DNA of 64,000 bases from Steinernema hermaphroditum (taxonomy: Eukaryota > Nematoda > Chromadorea > Rhabditida > Steinernematidae). Below, piece by piece: positions 24,074 to 33,814 of the stretch. The stretch covers positions 10,850,001-10,914,000 of the forward strand of contig CM059622.1 in assembly GCA_030435675.1 (NCBI GenBank). The letters are read 5' to 3'. Position 1 is the stretch's first letter. Each line of letters begins with the position of its first letter. Under the pieces are notes generated by a model, which worked only from the letters and a program-made list of their open reading frames with translations, did no database searches and was not told the origin of the DNA. Made by a program: the position numbers and the translations under genes.

Positions 24074-24283
24074 CTTCTCCCCTGAAAATCACTGTCAGCA
24101 CAAGAAAGGATTCATCTAGATACTGAGCAGTATAAGAACTGCTATCATAAGACATAAAACCACCAAAATGAATAATTTATAATAAATACAGAGATATTAT
24201 AGTCTATAAATTTACAGAGATCTAGAGCTACGATTAGAAGGGAAGGTAGTGAGCGGGGCAGGATGGCAGCATCGGCGAAAGGT

Positions 24284-24547
24284 TCACTTGGCGGCAGCTC
24301 TGTTGTCCTCTTCCTCCTGTTGGAGGTCGTCGTCGGAGCCGATGCCCTCATCGGGCTCGGGCTCGTGGTCGGGGTGGTAGTAGTGGGGGAAGTCGAAGTC
24401 CTCCCAGTAGTTCATGGCCGGGTCCACAGAGAGTGCCGCGTGTCGGTCCAACCGGCGCATGATCTCGATGAAACGATCCAGGGAAGGGTCTTCGAGGGGG
24501 CGAGGAGCTACGCCTGGAGGCTGTGGGTGGTCTTGACCCGAAGACAT
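24284..24547 (-). CDS. Unknown small acidic protein of the minus-strand cluster
   Basis: An 87-residue ORF starting MSSGQDHPQPPGV, two bases after a CACTTCCAG acceptor. It has a short helix (DRFIEIMRRLDRH), an aromatic patch (YWEDFDFPHYYHPDHE) and an acidic end with EPDEGIGSDDD. The D-E-G-I-x-S motif also occurs in both neighbouring genes on this strand. An in-frame upstream extension to 24628 exists, but the acceptor argues for the later start. Coding status is plausible rather than proven, because the ORF is short. Confidence 0.5.
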   Translation of the reverse strand: MSSGQDHPQPPGVAPRPLEDPSLDRFIEIMRRLDRHAALSVDPAMNYWEDFDFPHYYHPDHEPEPDEGIGSDDDLQQEEEDNRAAAK

Positions 24548-24549
24548 GC

Positions 24550-25067
24550 CTGGAAGTGAATATTGAAACAAGGAGAGGAAGGCGTAAAGTACAAAAGGTC
24601 GAAACCTCGACTGACCGACGAATCCCATCTTTCACAAGTACTTTATGCGCCCGATGGTAAGTAGAAAATGCCCACAATAAAGCTATACAAAGAACAAAGA
24701 CGAAGGGTGTGGATTAGTATGGAGATCGTTTAATTGAGATAGAAGGATATTGGACAAAACAAAAAATCAACAGAATAAGTTAATGGGCAAGACGAGAGCA
24801 CGATATGTTTGTGCGATAGAATATAACAAAAATCTACACTAGGCTGTGGGGCGAGTTCGATTGAAAGCGAAAATCAGTGAAGCTATAAAGATGTTCATGA
24901 TGGAGTCCTATGAGATAAGCATCAGATCAGTGCCTACATTTGGCGGCGACGAATGTGTGAAATGGGAAAGAAAATTTATGGTGGAAACGGTATCTGTGGA
25001 GAGAGAGAGGTTTGTAGCAGACCAGTAATGGGGCACCCGGGAGTGGCTGGGCATTCTATAGAGAGGC
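24550..25067. other. Spacer within the minus-strand gene cluster
   Basis: This 520-bp AT-rich spacer lies between the stop at 25068 and the acceptor of the next gene. It contains no supported exon and probably includes the 3' UTR of the upstream gene. Confidence 0.4.
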
Positions 25068-26899
25068 CTAGGGACGAGGAGGACTTGGGTGAGGAGGGCT
25101 CGGAGGGTGTTCTTCAGCGGTGCTGCTCGACTCCGAGGCGACTCCCTCGTCTGCAGAGGTTTCCTCCTCCTGTTCAACCTCCTCCTCGTCTTCGTCAAAG
25201 TCGTCGCTCTGCTCTGGATCCTCGGCGTCCTCCGCCTCGGCCAGCGCCTCCTCCACGGGGTTCTCGAGGCTGTGCACCTCCTTCCAGATGGCCTCGGCGA
25301 ACTGCTGTCGAATGTCCTTCTTTGGACGTGTCCACGCAATTCCGATCTTCGTGTTTTCCCTCCGATTGAACATCTCCACGGGACCCTCGCGGCCTTGGGA
25401 CCGGCCTTCGGCCCGCGCCTCGGCCTCTTCGGCGGCGCGAAACATGTTCACAGGGTCGTAGAGCTGCGCGTACTGCTCCCGCTGCTGCTCGTCCCAGTCC
25501 GGGTTCTGACGAAAAATCTCGTCGAGAGGGGGGATCTGGTGGCGGATTGTGTCATAGGAGCGGAGAAACTCCTGCAGACGCTCGTTGTAGTAGGTGTCGT
25601 CGAGCGTCTCCTCCGAAAAGCCGAAGAGACGGTCGGGGCGCTGCTGGAGGTCGTGAAAAAAAGTGCGGGGTCCTTGCGGAACCTCCTCCTTGCCCTGGTG
25701 GTCCTCCACGGGGCCGTCTTCAAGAGGGGCATTGATCAGGCCAAGGAGTTCGGGAAGGTTCGGGTCGTGGAGGTCGATAGAACCCCAGTCCTCGCTCCCG
25801 TGATCGGAATTCCGTGCGAGTCCATTAAATGGCTCTGGGGTGGGAGAAGGGGGTTGGCTGTTCTGCTGAAGAGGCGCCTGGTGACGAACATAGCGACTGC
25901 AGGTCGGCTGGTCAGGGTCCTCGAGGGACACGAGGGACTGCTTCATCATCCCCGCTGGGAGAGCGTCGATCGGCCCGAGACCCTTGTTGAGTTCAGCAGT
26001 CTCCTGAGCGAGCATCTGGGCGTACTCGGCGTAGGCGATGTCTTGCGGCTCGGACATGTCGTAGCGGTAGATGAGTCCATCCGAGTGAAGGTGTTCGAAG
26101 AAGCGCCTGTACCGGTCGGCGGGGGTCTCGCACTCCTCAAGAATCTCCTTGTACTTCTTCTCAATGTAGCGGCCGTGATCTAGAAGATCTTCTTCCGAGG
26201 CCATGCTGAAGTAGGCGTTGTCGTCAGGGAAGTAGAAGGGGACGAAATTCGGCTGGAATTCGTAGAGATGACCCGAGACGCTGCGGAGAAGGTTAGGATT
26301 GTTCGGGTCTACGGCGGGGTTGTTGAAGTGACGAAGGGTGCGCAGGTTGGCGGGAGTTCCGAAGAAATCCTCGTGTGCGGCGAGGGTTCGGGCCAGGACG
26401 AAGGGATTCATTATGGCCTCTTCGTCGTCCACTCGGGACTCAACGATGAACTCCTCTCCTGACATGACCACCATTGGATAGACGTTCTAGAAAGGAAGGT
26501 GATAAGGGATTCTTGATAGCGCCCAACCTGAGGAGGAGCTGGCCTCTGTTCGCTTTCTTCGCATTCTTCCGGGATGGGCTCAAGAGATCCTTCCTCGTCA
26601 GACGCTTGTGTATCTTCCTGTGGTGGCCTAATATCTTCAGGTAGAGCCCCTTGGGAAACCTCTGGTTGAGATGGTACAGGCACTTGTTCTGGTGCAGGCG
26701 CCTGCTGAACACGTTTCGGTGGCGGGAGGCCCCCTGCGAGCTTGCATATAAATGCGGCGTCCTGTAGTTCACGCATCATTGTTCCTAAAATCACAGATTG
26801 CTGACAGCCTGGCCTAAACTCAAATTTACCATGGTCACATCCCATCGCCAAACAACGCTGCACGATTTCCTGGAGACGAGTGCCGATTATTCCTTCCAT
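25068..26899 (-). CDS. Unknown large acidic protein, or C-terminal tail of the Smoothened-like receptor
   Basis: Two exons (26528-26899 and 25068-26486, intron 41 bp) give 596 residues if translation starts at MEGIIGTRLQEIVQRCL. The first exon has a helical part and a Pro/Gln/Glu-rich part; the second begins NVYPMVVMSGEEFIVE. Residues about 145-560 contain the domain shared with the 193-residue protein at 20001, including FFGTPANL, ADRYRRFFEHL and QIPPLDEIFRQNPDWDE. The C-terminus is strongly acidic with SADEGVASESSS and a Pro/Ser end. Splicing of the last receptor exon (ending 27104) to an acceptor at 26915-26916 is also in phase 0, and adds YNRAE before this methionine, so the two could be one gene. 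If separate, the same acceptor would serve for trans-splicing. No known domain. Confidence 0.6.
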
Positions 26900-27085
26900 T
26901 TCTGCTCGATTATACTGAAACTAACAATGCGTTACAGAACTCCTTGTCTTTGCTTATAGAAACTTATAGAAACAGCAGTTAAATTTTCTGTTTCTTAACT
27001 TTTTGAAAAGTTTTTTTCTTGATATGAAAAAAAAACTCGAGTAGGAAACATTTGAGAAAGCTGCACTTGATCGGATCGGTTATAT

Positions 27086-30000
27086 TTATCCAAAAGCTCT
27101 CACCAAACGTTCGTCGTTCGCCACGATCTGTAGTATGTCCTGAGTGTTCACAAGCAAGTCCTGGGCCTCTCTCTGACTGACACTGGTCAGCGCCCCTTCG
27201 CCATCAGAGGACGACTCGATCGCTCTCTTTTGTTTCTCCATCTCTTCGCGGAATCTCTCGTGAGCCTCGTCGCTGAAACCAACTACTGTATCCAGCGAAC
27301 AAGGCGAATCTACTCACTTCTTGAGCTTCACCTTCAAGTCGCCGCTAGACGTCACGGGCTCCGTTTCGAAGCCTGACTCGAAGTCCCTCAACCTTGCAGA
27401 GTGGTTCAGTTGCTCGGTGGATCCAAAGGGTCGGGATACGGAGGCTGACGGCAGTTCTCCGTCTAAAGGGTGACATTCCTAATGGGCAAAGGAGAGAGAG
27501 CCACGTACCTGACATCTCCGCCAGCATCCGCTTGTTCTCCAGAGGTGTTGCCTCTCCTCTAACCACCAGCCCCTCTTCCGCCTCTTCCAGATCGTCCTTC
27601 TTCTTCACCTCCGACAGCATAACAATATCCTGTGACTTTCCGGCGGTATAGCCTCCCTTCGAGAAACAGAAGCAGCTTAAATTGTCCCACCAGGGGCCGA
27701 GAGTCGATCCTTCGCGGAACGTCTTGAGGTCGCTGAAGCTGTACTGCGAGTTGTAGCCCTGTTTGAAGAAGTAGAGGGCGACGAGCATGAACAAAGACGG
27801 GAAGAAGACGATGCTGAAGAAGGTCGCCAAGATGTGTTGGGTGTAGAGACCGGTGTTAAGAGCACACTTTGAGGAGCTGGTCACTCTGAAAGGGAATGTT
27901 TCACTTCGGGCTTCATTCAAAATCGATTAATTTGCGGCATGTTCAAGATTTGAACGATTATAATTAGCGCTCTAATTGGGGTTGACGTTTTAGATTCTCA
28001 AATAACCGTCATTTATAGGCGGTCTGCAATTTCTAAGGCTTTATGCTCGGTAAGCGTTTTCTGCAAACACCCGAGGTTCTTGAGTTTCTAACTCCTCGAG
28101 ATGCTGTAAATCTTTGTCCTCTATCCTTGCCATTACTTTAGAAAGAGGCTGCCACGATCTCGTGCTCATCGAATTCTCCTTCTCACAAGCCCTTACCGTC
28201 CAGCCAGCGCGTCCTTACGCACAAACGGATCTGTCTCCGGCGATTTGTAGCTCGGGTGGATGGCCCACTTCGGGTCGAACGTTGTGAAGGTCTCGTTTAG
28301 GGAACACATCACTGAGGAAAGGATTTCGGTCCTTTCCGTGTCGTGAGCGACCGTCATCAAGGCGTGCGTCATCGCTGAGCCAATCAGTGACATCACAATG
28401 GAGCACACGATCACCGCTAAATTTTGAGGTCAATCGGAAGCGAGACGTTCCCCCACCTATCCACATGTAGGGCATCTCGAAGGGGTCCAGTCCCTTGGCT
28501 TGCGCCTCGATCCTCGCGAGGTCTCCGTTCACACGGGGAAGAAGGACATCATCGTCGTCAATCTCCTCGTTTTCAAGTCCTTTGTTCTCCTTCGATGTGA
28601 GGATGCATCCGACGACGCTGGCCATGATGGCGACGCCCGTGGCGATCGTCATGGGCCCGTAGAGGAGATACGTTTTGGTGATGTTGCGGAGACCGACGAA
28701 GCAGATGTTAGTGGCGCCATCGATGTCAGCCTGGAAGGAACAGATTCATAATATGCGCACTTAATATGCGTTTTGTGTACCTGATAGCTCATGGCGCTTC
28801 CCAACGCGCAAAGGAGAGCCGATCCGTAGAAGAGAGCGCACATCGGCGTGCGGAGGTCATTCTCGGCCAGCCTGCTCCACCGGAATTGGATTTTCCGAAA
28901 GACGACGAGCACGACGAAGTAGGCGGCCCAGTTGTAGCCCGCAAGGATGGCGAAGTGCATGCCGAAGGCTTGCGCGGAGCAGAAGGAGACCTCTCGGTTG
29001 GGCTCGTTGCGAAGACGTCCGCCGTCAGTGCAGTGAGTGTAGACGGAGAAGAAGGGGAGGAAACCGCAGAGGAGGACGAGGAAGTAGAGAAACCCGCTGA
29101 AGAAGAGGTTCGTCAAGGCGAATACTATGTGGCTTTGGATGAAAGCCTGTGAGACCCAATAGAGCCAGGTCTAAAAGGGGAGTGTACAGTACGTGGTTCT
29201 GGGACCTTTCACTTACTGCCGCAAAGAAGAGGAGGACCATCATCAGCCCACCGAAGAGAAAGGTGACCAACATAAAGAGGACAACACCTCCTTGTGTAGC
29301 CAGGGGAGTCTTGCAGGGCATGTGGCAGCCGTCGGCTATGACAGAGTGGTCTGTCGACGTGGAGTTGACCAGAGGCCAGATGCACTGCTCCCGAGGCATC
29401 TGCGAAGGCGCTTCGTTGTAGGGGGTCTAGAAACGTTTCTTATCTGAGGATCCAAAACCCATAGGCACCTTGCACTCCCCACTAGCGTCGAAAAGTCCCC
29501 TCGGTCCGGCAACGCTGCCATTTCCACGGACGCGGTCGTCGCAGTTGAGGAACTCCGGCCAGTAGCCCATTCTGACAACCGTCGCGCACTCCTCGCGCGC
29601 TTTGATGCATGACTGGAGGGGCAGAACTTCCCATAGCTCGATCGTCGAGAGCTGAAAGGAGTCATTTCTTTGGAGGCTAACGGTGGCTACAAGCGCAATT
29701 AGCCTGCATATATCCATCACTAGTGCGCCCTTTCCGTCCAAACTTATTTTAGGCCAGCACTACCGTACCCTTACTACTTAATAGCAGAGTGTTTGTTGTC
29801 CCCTCTTGGCGCTTTCATGAGGAACAAGTCGTGGGGGAGAAGGTGCAGCTGCTCCGTTGCGGTCCCCATGGAGACGACGCGCGGACGTGCCTGCACATAT
29901 CCTCGCGCGCGGATTCAATTATGTGAGATTAGAGGATGAGTGATGGGTACGGTAGCCGGTGACGACAGGTATGAGGTTCCGAGAAACGTGGTTATGACGC

Positions 30001-31144
30001 ACGCGAGTACTGGGACCATGGGAAGATTGCTTGAATAACAAATTATTTCTCATTATCGCTTATGACGAGGATAAGTGGCGTCGAAGGTTAGGCAAAGGAT
30101 CAAAAGGTACGGTAGACCGTTAGTGATATGGAAAACGTCGTAAGGCTTGGCCGTGGGATGTTTGAAAGGCTGCTTTTCTCAGTAGAGCGATTGTGATTTG
30201 GGAAGGGAGGGTTCTGTGACCAAATTAGGCATGATCCAAAATACGGTAGTGTGAAGTGACAAACCAGACCAAACCACGCAGCTCACAACGCACCACACAA
30301 GGACACATTCACTCGTTCACACACATCACCTTTATACAAGCACTTTCTTTTACCAAGAAGACACACAAGTCGAAATCCAGATCGCTGATATCCAGTTCAT
30401 CCTTCTCTTCCTCTTGATTCACTCTCTTTTCTATATTCCGTTTTCTTTGAACTACTGCAACTACACACCTACCGTAGCCTACCAATTTCAGGCTAAAGGT
30501 ATTCTCTGGGGTGATCTCACTCAGTGTGGCTTTTTGTTCTTGAGCACGTCAAGAAGCGCTCTTGTTCTTACAACTAGAATCCCTCCCACCCATCAGCCTA
30601 GGGCAATTACCTCGTCGAATCCAGCCATGTAGTAGCTGCGAACGGAGCAGGGTCTGTAGGTGGAGGCGCAGATGAGGGGAGCGAGTGCAGTCCAGCACCT
30701 AAATACCATTCTATTCTCATGCCTACGAAAGGGTCCCACCTTGGGAAGCGCTTCAGGACCTCATACTCCGACGGAAATCGGTCGAATCCTCCTTCCTCGA
30801 AGGTGTAGTTGTAGCGGATGGCCACGCCGAAGCAGTGGTCATCAGTGTGGGGCATTCGGCAGTGGGACTTCTTGGGACGGTAAAATTTCCTATTACAATG
30901 AGCTTGACAGGCCCAGTCCGTCTTCGAGCATTTCGCATGCTCCCTGAGAAACTTCTCCGCGACCTGAAAGTCAATTGGGTGCCAGAAGACTGTAAAGATC
31001 ACTTACAGCGCTCTCAGCGACGGGACTCGAGGTCTTGGCGATGTCCTCGGCATATTCGAAGGAAAGATCGTCGTTGGTGATGGGATCGGACGCCGACGCG
31101 AAGATGAGGACGAGTAAGGATAGATACAATGATTTGAGATCCAT
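27086..31144 (-). CDS. smo: Smoothened-like seven-transmembrane receptor
   Basis: Eleven exons on the minus strand: 31007-31144, 30740-30963, 30611-30698, 29469-29651, 29217-29426, 28781-29170, 28457-28730, 28197-28416, 27509-27885, 27318-27462 and 27104-27272 (reading on to a stop at 27086). All phases match; about 811 residues. A signal peptide (MDLKSLYLSLLVLIFASASD) precedes a Frizzled/Smoothened Cys-rich domain: CFGVAIRYNYT, then CWTALAPLICASTYRPC (residues 122-138), then ECATVVRMGYWPEFLNC. GCHMPCKTPL matches the Smoothened linker. Seven hydrophobic spans run from about residue 258 to 615. Loop 1 has HCTDGGRLRNEP and loop 2 has ICFVGLRN, both Smoothened-like. In other animals Smoothened transduces Hedgehog signals once Patched is inhibited. 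Frizzled is the alternative, but its KTxxxW motif after span 7 is absent. The tail may continue into 25068-26914. Confidence 0.75.
29652..30610 (-). other. Large intron 3 of the Smoothened-like gene
   Basis: At 959 bp this intron is about twenty times longer than its neighbours. It splits the Cys-rich domain. It contains four TACCGTA/TACGGTA words (29762, 29951, 30109, 30242 and nearby) and no exon that I can support. Regulatory sequences could reside here. Confidence 0.5.
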
Positions 31145-31615
31145 GTTGCGAAGTTGAGGGGTGCCTAGCAGCCGATAATCATCGAGTATCGGACCTCCCT
31201 GGGGCAAAAGCACCTGAAAGCAGGAGAGGGATGGGCCAAACGAAAGGGAAATCGCGAAATCGCAACATCCGAGGTCATTTTCGAACGCCGACCGAGGAGC
31301 GGAGTTCTCGCGCACATGATTCCGCGCGCCAATGGCAGCGGCGGCACCTTCGCCGAACGCGAAATAGATGCGAATAGTCGCGGGTCCTGCCACGACCGAT
31401 CGAACGAAGTGCCGCCCTGTCACGCGTTTGGAGCGGCGCCGTGTGACATCTGAGAAGCTGATGCAGGCGAGGGGAGGCACGCCGCCGTCGACGCCGAGGA
31501 ATGGGCGCCGGAGCCGCGCGTCGGTGTTGCCAAGGAGATAGGTTCGGTGGAGATACGCCGGACGGAGAACGAGCGTTTCTGGGGTATAAGGCCTCCACGT
31601 CGGTAGTATCTTTGA
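31145..31615. other. Upstream region of the Smoothened-like gene
   Basis: The frame of the first exon stays open upstream to about 31480, but the signal peptide starts at the methionine at 31144, and a TTTCAG acceptor on the minus strand near 31215 suggests that the mRNA begins there. No other gene seen. Confidence 0.4.
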
Positions 31616-31686
31616 GCATCGGTGGTTCAGTGGTAGAATGCTCGCCTGCCACGCGGGCGGCCCGGGTTCGATTCCCGGCCGATGCA
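31616..31686 (+). tRNA. tRNA-Gly (GCC)
   Basis: A complete cloverleaf: acceptor arms GCATCGG and CCGATGC pair fully, the D-arm is GTTCAGTGGTAGAATGC, the anticodon loop CTGCCAC has anticodon GCC, and the T-arm is CCCGGGTTCGATTCCCGG. The discriminator base is A. The internal A and B boxes are intact. It decodes GGC and GGU glycine codons. There is no intron. A T-rich stretch follows a few bases downstream (TTGTTTTGC), a weak match to a polymerase III terminator. Confidence 0.97.
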
Positions 31687-32420
31687 GTTGTTTTGCACAT
31701 CTACAGGGAATTGTTTACACTCGAAAACGATCGATTTTCCGAGTTGTTTTTTTGATGGTTATCATGCTAATGGTAGGCTTTCTTATCAAAGAGCGACAGC
31801 GTCGATGTTGACGATGCGGAATTCAGACGTAGTAGCCAGTGTGATCACCTTTCAAAACACCTTCACGAGGGAGACATTCTGTCTGATTACACGTAGACCA
31901 AAATGGGAAAATGTCCACTTTTGTGGTTGTAAACCCCGATTGTATGTTCGAGTTTTGTCATGCTCAATAAGGGACGTTTCTTAGTTGTAGGCGCCGATAA
32001 GGCTTAGGTGGAGTGGATTGCGACTGAGAAGCCGGACATAGATAAACTCACCCGCCAAGTGCGAGACTCTGGTTACGTTAACGCCCCGAGAGAAAATCTT
32101 TTTCGTAGCAGCAACACTGCAGAAGACTGTGATCGCTTCTAAAGTAAAAAGATGCCTTTTTATACACATATGGGGCTGGTGAGGGGAGATGCGATCTTAT
32201 GCCCACTTTAATTATACACTATTGCGGCATAAATCTTATGCTGCCTAGTTAAAATGATAATAATAGCGTTCATTTCTAATTGTTTGGAGTATGTGAGCCT
32301 GGAAGAGTCATCGTAGCAGAAAAGGTTAATTGAACTTGAAAGAACTGCGCCCTATTTTGAGCCAATTGCACTGCAACTTGCATCTGGTATGATTCTCATA
32401 TGATGTGCGAGTGACAAGGA
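31687..32420. other. Non-coding stretch after tRNA-Gly
   Basis: Short frames only, none with a domain or good splice context. A plus-strand frame continues through the tRNA gene and is not coding. Confidence 0.4.
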
Positions 32421-32783
32421 GGACCCGCCCCTTGAACAGGAAAGCGCGCGAAACCCGTAGCTACAATGACGCTTTGAAAGTTTGAATGGCTGAGTTAGCG
32501 CCGTACCGTACCACCGAGTAAGGGCCACCTGCACATTGGCGGCTCTTTAACAGATGCGCTTTTGGGGACAAAGAAGTTTTCGAACCAAAAGTCGTAAAAG
32601 CGGATCGCCGAAGAGAAGGAGAGGCGCGAAAGGGCATGGAGCCTCGGAAGGGAGAGGCAGGATCAAAGTAGAGAGCGCCGTTTCTGTGGGGCATCTCCGC
32701 AGTGATCTGTCGAAAAGCGATTGTTTACGGCGAGATGCGGGGAGAGGCGCAAGAAAGAGAACGAAATCCGAGTAGGGGTTGAT
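32421..32783 (-). repeat. Dispersed 363-bp repeat, copy 2 (inverted relative to copy 1)
   Basis: The reverse complement matches 17870-18232 from end to end with about ten mismatches by eye. The flanking DNA differs on both sides, so this is a dispersed element and not part of a longer duplication. Copies 1 and 2 face each other across about 14 kb that includes the Smoothened-like locus. Confidence 0.85.
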
Positions 32784-33814
32784 AAGGAAGAGAGCGAGGA
32801 AGAAATATCATGGATTCGTAATAAGGAAGAATAGTGAAGGTATACCTCTGTCGAAGCCAATGATCGTAGCGGTGGGAACGAGGCCGTAGAACGGGACCAT
32901 TAGCTTCTTTTATTTACCAGCTGATTTAGCATTTTTCATGTTTTTCAAGATTTTCGGTGAGAAATCTAAAATTATGGTAAATTTCGCATACGGTACCCCT
33001 TCCGTATGTCATGCGTTTTCGGCAATTTTAACCTAGGGACAGGCAGAAAATACATGAGGAATATGCTGTAGTACCTTGTACCCTGTGTGTCACAAGCAAG
33101 TTTTCAAGAACGTCGTTCATTTTCGTCTTCAAGCGGCATCGGACGCTACCGGAAACTTACTCTTGCCCTTTTTATTGTACTCCTCGAACAACACAAGAAG
33201 TTCCTCAAAGTACATTCGCCATTGAATACGTTTATGCTCCCAATTCCAAGTTTGAAGACTTCAATTTTAAAGCTTCCCGGTGGATGTCATTAAATGGCCA
33301 TTGGATAACACCAGAAACAAACTTTACTCAGAATGACCTCTAATTGTATGGTTGCAGGGTGCGGTAAACGCTTTGCAGCATCGTGAATCGGCCGAAATGT
33401 TGAGTGAAGCACAAGTAGTGGAAAGCTATTAGGAAGCGCACAGTTTGGACGAGAAAGTGGATGCTCCTTTTTATGTCATTTAATTGTATTATACTGAACA
33501 TTTTGCCGATTTACAGTGCTGTAACACTTATTCCCCGATTTGTATGTCTTGTGTATCTGTGAGGTAGGTAGCCATGTTGAGCCTTCGCTGTTATGAGTGC
33601 GCAGACAATATTGTCTTGATACATCCAGTAATGACTCAGTGGAAATACCATCAACTTTTGGTCCATAAAGTACCAAGCGTGATCATCTGACTCATCTTCA
33701 AATTTCACAGTTTGCACTTTCTCCATCCACAACTCGCAAGTATCCTTTGCCTCGATCGACGTTTATTACAAATATATACAACACGGTTTCTCGTCTTTAC
33801 ATATGTTTTTTTCG
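32784..33814. other. Non-coding region
   Basis: No supported exon. The frame at 33087-33293 is short and lacks a domain. A TACGGTA lies near 32989. Confidence 0.35.

Noticed and set aside
23205..26183. Long plus-strand ORFs opposite the minus-strand cluster (for example 364 codons at 25089)
   Set aside because: They are antisense shadows of acidic, GC-rich coding exons; the minus frames have consistent splicing and paralogy.
31501..31755. ORF running through the tRNA-Gly gene
   Set aside because: Overlaps a perfect cloverleaf tRNA; the tRNA explains the sequence.
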